Origin: Clostridium rectalis
GTDB taxonomy: Bacteria; Bacillota; Clostridia; Clostridiales; Clostridiaceae
Reading direction: 5' to 3'
Assembly: GCF_900626095.1 (NCBI RefSeq)
Contig: NZ_UYZZ01000004.1
Coordinates: forward strand, 248,001 to 312,000
Length of the DNA: 64,000 nt
Shown here piece after piece: positions 33,256 to 40,373 of the stretch; positions within the stretch are counted from its first letter, which is position 1; each line of letters opens with the position of its first letter. The position numbers and the translations under genes were made by a program. The notes under the pieces are model-generated. The model did not search any database. It saw only the letters and a list, made by a program, of their open reading frames with translations, and had not been told where the DNA came from.

Positions 33256-34404
33256 ATGGAATATACTTTAATTGCCACTGCAACTTTTGGTCTTGAGAAG
33301 GTTGTAGCAAATGAACTTAAAGAACTAGGATATGAAGAATTGAAAATAGAAAATGGAAAAGTTACCTTTAAAGGTGATGAGATGGATATTGTTACATGTA
33401 ATATGTGGCTTAGAACTGCAGATAGAGTACTTATTAAAATGGCTGAGTTTAAAGCGGAGAGTTTTGAGGATTTGTTTCAAGGAACTTTAGCTGTGGAGTG
33501 GGGAGACATTATACCTATAACGGGTTTTATGCATGTAACAGGTAAATCTGTGAAATCTAAGTTGTATAGTGTACCAGATTGTCAATCTATTGTAAAAAAA
33601 GCAGTAGTAGATGCTATGAAAAGGAAATATAGAAGAGATTTATTCCCAGAAAATGGTGTTGAATATAAGATAGAAGTAGGAATTTTAAAGGATACAGTAA
33701 CTTTAACTTTAGATACTTCAGGAACTGGATTACATAAAAGAGGATATAGAGAAATGGCAGGTATAGCACCTATGAAAGAAACTTTAGCTGCGGCTCTAGT
33801 ACTTTTAAGTAAATGGGAACCAGGTAATTTACTTGCAGATCCATTTTGTGGTTCAGGTACAATAGCAATTGAGGCAGCAATGATTGGTAAAAATATTGCT
33901 CCAGGATTAAATAGAAGCTTTGTTTCAGAACAATGGGATATTATTCCACAAGATTTATGGCAAGATATTAGAAAATTTGCTAGAAATTCTATAAATGATA
34001 AAGAGTTTAGAATACTTGCTTCAGATATTAGTGGAAAGGTAGTAAAAACAGCAAGAGAAAATGCTAAAAAAGCAGGGGTAGAAGATTATATAGCATTTCA
34101 AAAATTAGATGTAGCGGACTTTTCATCTAAGAAGAAAAGAGGATATATAATAACTAATCCTCCATATGGTGAAAGAATAGGGCAGCTTAACGAAGTTGAA
34201 AACCTATATAAAACTATGGGGAACACATTTAAGAAGCTAAATGATTGGTCCTATTTTGTTATTACCTCTTATGAAAATTTTGAGAAATGTTTTGGTAAAA
34301 AGTCTGATAAAAATAGAAAGCTTTATAATGGAAGACTTAAATGTTATTTTTATCAGTATTTCGCACCTAAAGAAGATAAAAGCTATAATTATAAAAATGC
34401 TTAG
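33256..34404 (+). CDS. THUMP-domain class I SAM-dependent RNA methyltransferase (RlmL/YpsC-like)
   Basis: A 382-residue methyltransferase. An N-terminal ferredoxin-like plus THUMP domain (about 1-160) starts YTLIATATFGLEKVVANELK and includes FMHVTGKSVKSKLYSVPDCQ; it should bind RNA. The Rossmann methyltransferase domain follows, with motif I ADPFCGSGTIAIEAAMIG (about 196-213), ILASDISGKVVKTARENAKK, and the catalytic NPPYGERIG (about 301-309), which marks amino-group methylation of guanine or adenine. Relatives such as E. coli RlmL and B. subtilis YpsC methylate 23S rRNA at G2445. The last 20 residues are lysine-rich. The ATG has GGGAGAG upstream. Monocistronic. Confidence 0.92.
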   Translation: MEYTLIATATFGLEKVVANELKELGYEELKIENGKVTFKGDEMDIVTCNMWLRTADRVLIKMAEFKAESFEDLFQGTLAVEWGDIIPITGFMHVTGKSVKSKLYSVPDCQSIVKKAVVDAMKRKYRRDLFPENGVEYKIEVGILKDTVTLTLDTSGTGLHKRGYREMAGIAPMKETLAAALVLLSKWEPGNLLADPFCGSGTIAIEAAMIGKNIAPGLNRSFVSEQWDIIPQDLWQDIRKFARNSINDKEFRILASDISGKVVKTARENAKKAGVEDYIAFQKLDVADFSSKKKRGYIITNPPYGERIGQLNEVENLYKTMGNTFKKLNDWSYFVITSYENFEKCFGKKSDKNRKLYNGRLKCYFYQYFAPKEDKSYNYKNA

Positions 34405-34500
34405 GAATTTAGAGTTTTTCTATTGATTATTATTTAAGTATATGTTATAGTTGTTAAGTAATAAAAATTAAATGTTTATGAAAAGATTTAATATGATGAA

Positions 34501-34570
34501 CAACATTCCCTCTTATTTTGGAACGTTATGTGAATCAAATTTTAAATCTTAATTTTAAGGAGGAATGTTG
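34501..34570 (+). promoter_or_regulatory. Leader able to mask the ribosome site of the zinc-ribbon gene
   Basis: CAACATTCC (34501-34509) is perfectly complementary to GGAATGTTG (34562-34570), which includes the 3' half of the AAGGAGGA Shine-Dalgarno site (34557-34564) and lies 2 bases before the start codon. The same upstream bases can pair with GGAACGTT (34520-34527) with one mismatch, leaving the ribosome site free. Two exclusive folds of this kind suggest translational or temperature control. Confidence 0.4.
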
Positions 34571-34572
34571 AA

Positions 34573-34737
34573 ATGGCAGATAAGACTATATTATGTAAAG
34601 ACTGCGGAAAAGAATTCGTATTCACTGAAGGAGAACAGGAATTCTACAAAGAAAAAGGATTTGAAAATGATCCAGTAAGATGTCCTGATTGTAGAAGAGC
34701 AAGAAAACAACAGAACAACAGAGGATTCAGAAGATAG
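34573..34737 (+). CDS. Small zinc-ribbon protein, 54 residues
   Basis: A short gene with a very strong ribosome site (AAGGAGGA, 8 bases before the ATG). The product, starting MADKTILCKDCGKEF, has two CxxC knuckles (C8-x2-C11 and C37-x2-C40) 25 residues apart and a basic tail (RRARKQQNNRGFRR). This matches the probable zinc-ribbon family zf-trcl (PF13451), common in clostridia. The basic tail suggests RNA or ribosome binding, but this is inference. It stands alone between an RNA methyltransferase gene and a strong terminator. The codon use and strong site suggest high expression. Confidence 0.85.
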   Translation: MADKTILCKDCGKEFVFTEGEQEFYKEKGFENDPVRCPDCRRARKQQNNRGFRR

Positions 34738-34757
34738 TATATAAATTTGTACTATAT

Positions 34758-34790
34758 ACCCTATAAGATTTATTCTTATAGGGTTTTTTG
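34758..34790 (+). terminator. Strong terminator of the zinc-ribbon gene
   Basis: ACCCTATAAGA (34758-34768) pairs with TCTTATAGGGT (34774-34784), loop TTTAT, followed by TTTTTG. Confidence 0.9.
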
Positions 34791-35010
34791 ATTTTATAAA
34801 AACTAAGGAACTTGAGAACCATACTTATAAAGCTTAGAAATTATTTTTTAAATACTTGGTAAAATTAAAATTATTCTTTAATGAAATATATATTTGCAAA
34901 ACTACAAAAATAAATATATATTTATATTAATTAAAGTTAGATTGATATAAAATATTCTAGATATATTTATATGGTTTCACATATTAAATATATAAGGTTG
35001 GAGGTAAAAA

Positions 35011-35271
35011 ATGCTTAAAATATGGGGTAAGTTAATTAAAGATAATAAAATAATAAAAGATATGGTATCAAATTCTCATGAAGGAGAAAATTATCAGGAA
35101 AATTTGAAAAGATGTATTATAGAAATATGTGAACAATTTGATATATCAAAGCCATATTGGTTACCAACTAATTTAGATGAATTCAATAGAAGAGCTAAAA
35201 CTTCATTTAATAAGGATAATTTCGTGGAGGAGATAGAATTTGATAAATTTGAGATAGAAGAATTAGAATGA
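35011..35271 (+). CDS. Small conserved-looking hypothetical protein
   Basis: An 86-residue soluble, acidic protein (MLKIWGKLIKDNKIIKDMV... ending EEIEFDKFEIEELE). I cannot place it in a family with confidence. GGAGG lies 8 bases before the ATG, so it is very likely translated. The middle, CEQFDISKPYWLPTNLDEFN, looks like a structured core with conserved-type Trp, Pro and Tyr; the end is a run of Glu and Asp. It lies 31 bases before the MscS-like gene, so the two are probably one transcript. No signal peptide, helix or cysteine motif. Confidence 0.75.
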   Translation: MLKIWGKLIKDNKIIKDMVSNSHEGENYQENLKRCIIEICEQFDISKPYWLPTNLDEFNRRAKTSFNKDNFVEEIEFDKFEIEELE

Positions 35272-35302
35272 TATAAAAGTAATATATGAAAGGTGACTTT
35301 AT

Positions 35303-36181
35303 ATGAAAGATTTTTTTATGAAAGTTACATATGTTTTTCAAAACATTAGTTTGCAATTTAAACATATAGATGTATTACCTAAATTGTTATTAACAATAGG
35401 ATTGTTTATATTTATACATTGGGGAAATAAAGTAATATTTGGTTATATTGATAAGGCAGATTTAACTTCTAAAAGAACCATAAAATTAAAAAAAATAACT
35501 TCATTTGTAGAAAATATATTTTTTATTATTATTATAATCCCTATATGGATTTATGAATCAAAGGATATTTTAACATTCTTAGGTCTTTTTTCAGCAGGAA
35601 TGGCATTTGCATTTAAGGATTTAGTATCAAATTTTTTAGGGTGGATAATAATTAACTCCCATAAACCTTTTGAAGTGGGAGATAGAATTAAGATAGGTGA
35701 TAATATAGGGGATGTACTTGAAATCGAATGGTTTTATACTACTATAATAGAGGTTACAGAGGCAAATAAAACCTATGGTCAAAGTACAGGAAGACTTACT
35801 CATATACCTAATATAAAATTACTTACTACAGAAGCAGTAAATGAAACCAATACATTTCCTTATACTTGGAATGAAATAGATATACCAGTTACAACTAAGA
35901 GTAACTGGCAAAGGGCTAAAAAAATAATTTTGGACAGCGCCTTCAAAGAGCTTGGTAATATAGAAGATAAAGCTAAGGAAGCCCTAGGAATAGCTTCAAA
36001 GACACACCCTATATATTATGAAAATCTCTCTCATACTGTGTATACCTCTTTAAAAGATGGAAAAATAGTTCTTACATTAAGGTTTATATGTGGATCAAGA
36101 AATTTTAGAAATTTAGAACACAATATAATAGAGGATATATTAAAAGAGTTTGGAAAATATGATGATATAGAAATTTTGTAA
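35303..36181 (+). CDS. MscS-family mechanosensitive ion channel
   Basis: A 292-residue small-conductance-type channel. Two membrane helices lie at about 28-47 and 71-90, and the pore-lining helix is at about 91-112 with the Gly/Ala pattern LFSAGMAFAFKDLVSNFLGW. The beta domain follows, with the classic phrase NSHKPFEVGDRIKIGDNIGDVLEIEWFYTTI, then HIPNIKLLTTEAVNET. The C-terminal alpha/beta domain ends near residue 290. Such channels open on hypo-osmotic shock. AAAGGTGA precedes the ATG. Its neighbour downstream is MscL, so this is a small osmotic-protection cluster, though a structured element with a T-tract separates the two. Confidence 0.93.
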   Translation: MKDFFMKVTYVFQNISLQFKHIDVLPKLLLTIGLFIFIHWGNKVIFGYIDKADLTSKRTIKLKKITSFVENIFFIIIIIPIWIYESKDILTFLGLFSAGMAFAFKDLVSNFLGWIIINSHKPFEVGDRIKIGDNIGDVLEIEWFYTTIIEVTEANKTYGQSTGRLTHIPNIKLLTTEAVNETNTFPYTWNEIDIPVTTKSNWQRAKKIILDSAFKELGNIEDKAKEALGIASKTHPIYYENLSHTVYTSLKDGKIVLTLRFICGSRNFRNLEHNIIEDILKEFGKYDDIEIL

Positions 36182-36197
36182 AATAAAATATCTTTTT

Positions 36198-36270
36198 AAG
36201 CACTTTACTTGTAGTAAGTACCCTATTAAGTACATAGGGCGCTGCCTAATTGTTAGTGCTTTATTTTTTT
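36198..36270 (+). other. Multi-stem structured element with terminal T-tract
   Basis: An outer stem, AAGCACT (36198-36204) with AGTGCTT (36255-36261), closes a region holding TACTT-GTAGT-AAGTA (36206-36220) and CCCTAT-TAAGTAC-ATAGGG (36221-36239). It is followed by TATTTTTTT. A three-way-junction shape is unusual for a plain terminator. It may simply end the MscS-like transcript, or be a regulatory leader for mscL, whose start lies about 105 bases downstream. It matches no riboswitch class that I know. Confidence 0.45.
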
Positions 36271-36375
36271 ATGGTGAGTCTTTTAAATGATTTATATTTA
36301 GTTTATTAGTAAAATATATGGGGAAAATATTTTTAGTTTGTAAAAGTAAAATTTATAAGATAGGAGTTGATTTTA

Positions 36376-36780
36376 TTGTTTAAAAAAATTGCTTGTGAAT
36401 TTAAGGACTTTGCAGTAAAAGGAAATGCTATTGATTTAGCAATAGGTGTGGTTATAGGAGGGGCTTTTTCAAAAATAGTTTCCTCATTGGTAAATGATAT
36501 TATAATGCCTGCTGTGGGAGTTTTAATAGGGGGAATAGATTTTACTAATTTAAAGATAGTTATAGGAATTAAGAATGGATCAGAGGTGGCTATAAAATAT
36601 GGTCAGTTTATACAATCCGTTGTTGATTTTACCATTATATCTTTTTCTATATTTTTATTTATAAAAGCTATAAATACTTTTAAAAAGAAAGAGGAAAAAA
36701 TAGAAGAAGAGAAGAAAAATAGGGAAGAATTATTATTAGAGGAGATTAGGGATATACTAAAATCCACTAAAGACTGTTAA
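36376..36780 (+). CDS. mscL: Large-conductance mechanosensitive channel MscL
   Basis: A 134-residue channel subunit; the family forms pentamers that open at high membrane tension to release solutes. The typical amphipathic start [20 protein letters not shown] is followed by the first pore helix [25 protein letters not shown], an extracellular loop, the second helix ([21 protein letters not shown]), and the charged C-terminal helix ([26 protein letters not shown]). The frame is open from TTG 36367, but AGGAG (36362-36366) touches that codon and lies 9 bases before the TTG at 36376, which also gives the normal MscL N-terminus. Length is normal. Confidence 0.95.
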   Translation: MFKKIACEFKDFAVKGNAIDLAIGVVIGGAFSKIVSSLVNDIIMPAVGVLIGGIDFTNLKIVIGIKNGSEVAIKYGQFIQSVVDFTIISFSIFLFIKAINTFKKKEEKIEEEKKNREELLLEEIRDILKSTKDC

Positions 36781-37038
36781 AATGAAGTAATTGTTTCATT
36801 ATATATAATTTGTGGCTATAATATTTTCAAATTTACACTATAGTACATTAAATGAGTAAAATTTTAATATAAGGTATGAAAGATATTGTGGAAATAAACA
36901 GTGAATTTTGTTAAAAATAATTGAATTTTTTAAATTACATAGTTTAAATATAAAATAATGTAAGAGTATAACTGTTGAGATTAGTACTATGAAGGGGATA
37001 TGGGTGAAAAATTGCATAATATGTTAAAGAAAATGTTA

Positions 37039-37099
37039 CCTTGTCAAAATACCAACAAAATGGTACAATAGCTTTGACACTTAAATACAAGGAAGAGGG
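37039..37099 (+). promoter_or_regulatory. Foldable leader upstream of the peptide transporter gene
   Basis: TGTCAAA (37042-37048) pairs with TTTGACA (37073-37079), with an inner TACC/GGTA pair (37050-37053 and 37062-37065). Alternatively CCTTGT (37039-37044) pairs with ACAAGG (37087-37092), which touches the Shine-Dalgarno region GGAAGAGGG (37091-37099). The two folds share bases 37042-37044. The preceding part of the gap (36781-37038) shows nothing recognisable. Confidence 0.3.
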
Positions 37100-37104
37100 T
37101 TAGT

Positions 37105-38508
37105 ATGCAAGTTAAAAATAATGAAGATGAAATGATGCATAAAATTGAAAAAAATGAAGCGTCAAAGGAAAAACATCCACCAGGATTGTATATGTTGTTT
37201 CTTACAGAAATGTGGGAAAGATTTAGCTACTATGGAATGAGAGCTTTACTTATACTTTATTTAACTACAGAATTTGTAAGAGGTGGATTAGCATTTGATC
37301 CAGCAACAGCAGCTCTAATTTATGGTTGGTATACAGGACTTACCTATATTACTCCACTAATAGGAGGATACATATCTGATAGATTCTTGGGACAAAGAAA
37401 GGCAATAGTTGTAGGTGCCACAATAATGGCATTAGGACAGTTTGCATTATTTGCTCAGCAGACGAAAACATTTTTATTTATCGGTTTGTTTTTACTTGTA
37501 ATAGGTAATGGATTTTTCAAGCCTAATATTTCTACACTTGTAGGTAAACTTTATTCAGATGGTGATAAGAGAAAAGATTCAGCCTTTACAATATTTTATA
37601 TGGGTATAAATGTAGGAGCCTTTTTAGCGCCATTAGTTTGTGGTACTTTAGCTGAAAATATTTTTGCAGTTAAAAAGGCGGGAGAAATAATGCAGTATGG
37701 GTTTAAATATGGATTTCTAGCTGCAGGAATTGGTATGATATTAAGCCAGATTATTTTTATGGCATTATCACAAAAGTATCTTGGAGATATAGGAAAACAT
37801 ACTGTAGTAGATTCTAATGGAAAATTAAAAGAAGATAATAATAAACCTCTAACATTACAAGAAAAAAAGAGAACTGCGGTTATAATTATAATTACTTTAT
37901 TTGTTATAGTATTTTGGACTGGATTTGAACAGGCAGGAAGTTCTCTTACAATATATACTAAGGATTTTATAAATAGAGATATATTTGGGAAGGAACTTGC
38001 AGTATCATGGTTTCAATCATTAAATCCGTTTTTTATAGTTTCTTTGGGACCAATAATGTCAATATTATGGTTAAAGTTAGCTAATAGACCAGAAGGGGAT
38101 TTAAGTATACCTAAAAAAATGTCATTAGGTATGATACTACTTGGAGTAGGATTTTTACTTATGGTTGGAGCAGTATTGCAGAGAGGAAATGCGGGAGATG
38201 ATGTTACTGTAAAAGCCAATATGATATGGCTTGTAGGGACATATTTCTTTCATACATTAGGGGAGCTTTGTTTATCTCCTATAGGACTTTCAATGGTAAG
38301 TAAGATAGCACCACCTAAGTATGCTTCTTTACTTATGGGGGTATGGCTATCAAGTAATGGTATAGCTAATATATTAGCAGGATATCTAGCATCTTATGTA
38401 GGAAGCTTAGGAGCTTTAAGTATTTTTGGAGGAATAGCATGCATATCCATATTATGTGGATTAATACTATATTCATTAAGAAATAAAATAGAAGCTATGA
38501 TGGCATAA
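37105..38508 (+). CDS. Proton-dependent oligopeptide transporter (POT/PTR2 family)
   Basis: A 467-residue transporter of the DtpT type, importing di- and tripeptides with protons. The opening signature LFLTEMWERFSYYGMRALL (about 31-49) carries the ExxER-like motif of helix 1. The POT motif FYMGINVGAFLAPLVCG (about 164-180) is intact, as is the helix-7 segment FWTGFEQAGSSLTIYTKDF. Twelve main helices with a central loop (about 232-254) are visible, plus the typical end GELCLSPIGLSMVSKIAPPKYASLLMG. The ATG at 37105 has GGAAGAGGG 5 bases upstream. Peptide uptake fits an amino-acid-fermenting clostridium. Monocistronic with its own terminator. Confidence 0.94.
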   Translation: MQVKNNEDEMMHKIEKNEASKEKHPPGLYMLFLTEMWERFSYYGMRALLILYLTTEFVRGGLAFDPATAALIYGWYTGLTYITPLIGGYISDRFLGQRKAIVVGATIMALGQFALFAQQTKTFLFIGLFLLVIGNGFFKPNISTLVGKLYSDGDKRKDSAFTIFYMGINVGAFLAPLVCGTLAENIFAVKKAGEIMQYGFKYGFLAAGIGMILSQIIFMALSQKYLGDIGKHTVVDSNGKLKEDNNKPLTLQEKKRTAVIIIITLFVIVFWTGFEQAGSSLTIYTKDFINRDIFGKELAVSWFQSLNPFFIVSLGPIMSILWLKLANRPEGDLSIPKKMSLGMILLGVGFLLMVGAVLQRGNAGDDVTVKANMIWLVGTYFFHTLGELCLSPIGLSMVSKIAPPKYASLLMGVWLSSNGIANILAGYLASYVGSLGALSIFGGIACISILCGLILYSLRNKIEAMMA

Positions 38509-38544
38509 TATTATGATGTAGATAAAAATTAGTAAAATTTATTT

Positions 38545-38581
38545 AAAAAGCTATCTCAATAAAAAATTGGGATAGCTTTTT
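38545..38581 (+). terminator. Terminator of the peptide transporter gene
   Basis: AAAAAGCTATCTCAAT (38545-38560) pairs with ATTGGGATAGCTTTTT (38566-38581) with one G-T pair. It ends in a T-run. Confidence 0.85.
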
Positions 38582-38766
38582 AATTTGGGAAAAATTTTAG
38601 ATAATTAAAAAATTACATAAAATTTAAATTGCACATATTTTGTAGTATAATGAAATAAAACCAATATATAAAAACTATAGATAAATATTGATTTTTTATA
38701 TTTAAATAAAACTATTACAAAAAAATTCAAAAAATTTACCAAAATGGTTTCTTTTTGCTAAAATAA

Positions 38767-38775
38767 TGGTATAAT
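38767..38775 (+). promoter_or_regulatory. Extended -10 promoter of the agr locus
   Basis: TGGTATAAT (38767-38775) is a perfect extended -10 element (TGn-TATAAT), 51 bases before the first gene of the agr locus. No good -35 box is visible at 17 bases. The rest of 38582-38766 is AT-rich and holds no gene. Confidence 0.55.
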
Positions 38776-38826
38776 TAAGATATAAATACAATTACTTAGA
38801 AGTAAAATATTGAAAGGAACAATAAT

Positions 38827-39303
38827 ATGCTAAAAATATCATTAATGGAATTTTTTACACGAACTATTCCAGAATCTTTTTTATTTGTCTTAACTGGGTA
38901 TTTATTTGCTAAAAAGAATATTGATAAAAAAACTTATTGTACTTCAAGTATGGTTCTTGCAATGTGTATTTATATAATAAGGATGTTACCAATACATTAT
39001 GGTGTACATACTATTATAAATATAATAATTTGCATTTTAATAATTGCCACATTAAACAAAATACCAGTAATACAATCAATTACAGCTTCATTATTTGCCG
39101 CAACTATATTATCAATTTGTGAACTGGTTAATTTCTTTATATTGGAAAGCATATTAAAATTAGATATTGAATCAATGCTAAATAATTCTTTGACGAAGGT
39201 GCTAAATTTTATACCATCTTTAATTTTATTTGCTTTAATAATTTTAATATTTTATGTTTCAATATATAAAAATAAAAAGAGGGATGAAAGTGTCATTGGT
39301 TGA
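38827..39303 (+). CDS. Membrane protein of the agr locus, unknown role
   Basis: A 158-residue protein made of about five hydrophobic helices with short charged loops (MLKISLMEFFTRTIPESFLF, ... ending FYVSIYKNKKRDESVIG). It starts 51 bases after an extended -10 promoter and has GAAAGGA about 6 bases before the ATG. Its 3' end overlaps agrB by 14 bases, so it is made from the same mRNA and probably coupled in translation. It resembles the membrane sensor half of an AgrC-like protein without any kinase domain; this resemblance is only in layout. It could help process or export the AgrD peptide, modulate it, or act as a receptor fragment. I cannot name it. Confidence 0.8.
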   Translation: MLKISLMEFFTRTIPESFLFVLTGYLFAKKNIDKKTYCTSSMVLAMCIYIIRMLPIHYGVHTIINIIICILIIATLNKIPVIQSITASLFAATILSICELVNFFILESILKLDIESMLNNSLTKVLNFIPSLILFALIILIFYVSIYKNKKRDESVIG

Positions 39304-39919
39304 AAGAATTTCGGAAAAAATAGGCTGCGTTGTAGCTAAAAAGTTGAATTTAGATGAGGACAACAAAGAAGTTATAGTATATGGGGCATTTAATTTAATT
39401 CAAACTACTTTAGCATTGTTATGGGTTATAGTTTTTGGACTTATATTTAAAGTATTAGTAGAGTCTTTAGTTGTAACTTTTGTTATTGCAATGTTTAGAA
39501 AACGCTCAGGAGGTGTACATGCATCTTCGCCTATTATATGTATAATTGTAGGGGCTATTATAGCTATTGGATTTGGTCTTATTGTAAAATATCTTCTTTA
39601 TAACATGAGTATAATTAGCATAATTGTTATAAGCACAATTGTTTTAGCATTTGCATACTTTATGATTTATAAATTTGTACCAGTAGATAGTAAAGAAAAA
39701 CCAATTACCAATATTGAAATTAGAGAAAGCTTAAAAAAATCATCTTTTAATTTAATTAATATTTTTTCATTATTTATAATTGTATTAATTTTTATAGGAT
39801 ATAAATATAAAAACCATAATATGCTAAACATTGTTCAGTGTATGTATTTGGGTATTGCATGGCAAGCATTTACTTTAAGCCCAGTAGCACATATTATCTT
39901 AAAAAAAGAGTATGAGTAG
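39290..39919 (+). CDS. agrB: AgrB, peptide-processing membrane endopeptidase
   Basis: AgrB cleaves the AgrD precursor and closes its thiolactone ring in the membrane. The frame is open from 39254, but GAGGG (39279-39283) fits the GTG at 39290 with 6 bases of spacing. With that start the protein has 209 residues, and its catalytic pair falls at His77 and Cys84 (RKRSGGVHASSPIIC), the same numbers as in the S. aureus enzyme, which supports the choice. The start MSLVERISEKIGCVVAKKL is typical of clostridial AgrB, and about five to six helices follow. It overlaps the preceding membrane gene. The precursor gene agrD follows 265 bases later. Confidence 0.95.
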   Translation: MSLVERISEKIGCVVAKKLNLDEDNKEVIVYGAFNLIQTTLALLWVIVFGLIFKVLVESLVVTFVIAMFRKRSGGVHASSPIICIIVGAIIAIGFGLIVKYLLYNMSIISIIVISTIVLAFAYFMIYKFVPVDSKEKPITNIEIRESLKKSSFNLINIFSLFIIVLIFIGYKYKNHNMLNIVQCMYLGIAWQAFTLSPVAHIILKKEYE

Positions 39920-40184
39920 TTTTTTTGATATATTATATTCCAGTTTAAAAAAGTGTTATAGATATTGTGGTGAATGGGGATTCACTAAGAAGTAAAGGGA
40001 GTTTTTTAAAAGTAATAGGGATTAATGTTATATATTTTATGGGGATTAGTTATGTTTTCAAAGGTAACTTCTACTTAAATTATAATTATAATACGAAAGT
40101 AGAAAAATTCCTTTGTAATATATAGTATAACTGCTATAAAAACAGTTATATTAAAAATTATATAAGGATTAAGGAGGGAATTAC

Positions 40185-40307
40185 ATGAAAAACAAGGTAA
40201 TGAAAGAGGTTGCAAAAGTTTGCAAGACTATGGCTAAGTCAACATCAGCTTCAGCTTGTACTTTAAGTTTCTATCAGCCAAAGGAACCAAAATCTCTTAG
40301 AAAATAA
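40185..40307 (+). CDS. agrD: AgrD, cyclic autoinducer peptide precursor
   Basis: A 40-residue ORF with a perfect ribosome site (AAGGAGGG, 6 bases before the ATG). The N-terminal half (MKNKVMKEVAKVCKTMAKST) is an amphipathic helix; then comes the signal core SASACTLSFY, and a charged tail QPKEPKSLRK with the QP-x-x-P pattern seen in clostridial AgrD. The ring-forming Cys is residue 25. AgrB would cut before QP and close a thiolactone from Cys25 to the new C-terminus, giving a ring of C-T-L-S-F-Y or, if Tyr30 is trimmed, C-T-L-S-F. Ring size is inference. It follows agrB on the same strand and is ended by a hairpin at 40316. Confidence 0.88.
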   Translation: MKNKVMKEVAKVCKTMAKSTSASACTLSFYQPKEPKSLRK

Positions 40308-40315
40308 TTTAAAGG

Positions 40316-40356
40316 TAATATAAGGATCATTTATTTTGGTCCTTATATTATTTATT
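40316..40356 (+). terminator. Terminator of agrD
   Basis: TAATATAAGGA (40316-40326) pairs with TCCTTATATTA (40340-40350), an 11-bp stem followed by TTTATTTAT. It separates agrD from the kinase gene, so the kinase is either read through or has its own promoter. Confidence 0.65.
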
Positions 40357-40373
40357 TATGAATAAAAAAATAT

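Noticed and set aside
34241-34426. Plus-strand ORF of 61 codons at the end of the methyltransferase gene
   Set aside because: It is in another frame of a confident gene, with no ribosome site.
36198-36270. Possible match to a known riboswitch (c-di-AMP ydaO, c-di-GMP, ZTP, guanidine)
   Set aside because: The size and conserved bases do not fit any of these classes as I remember them, so it is reported only as an unassigned structure.
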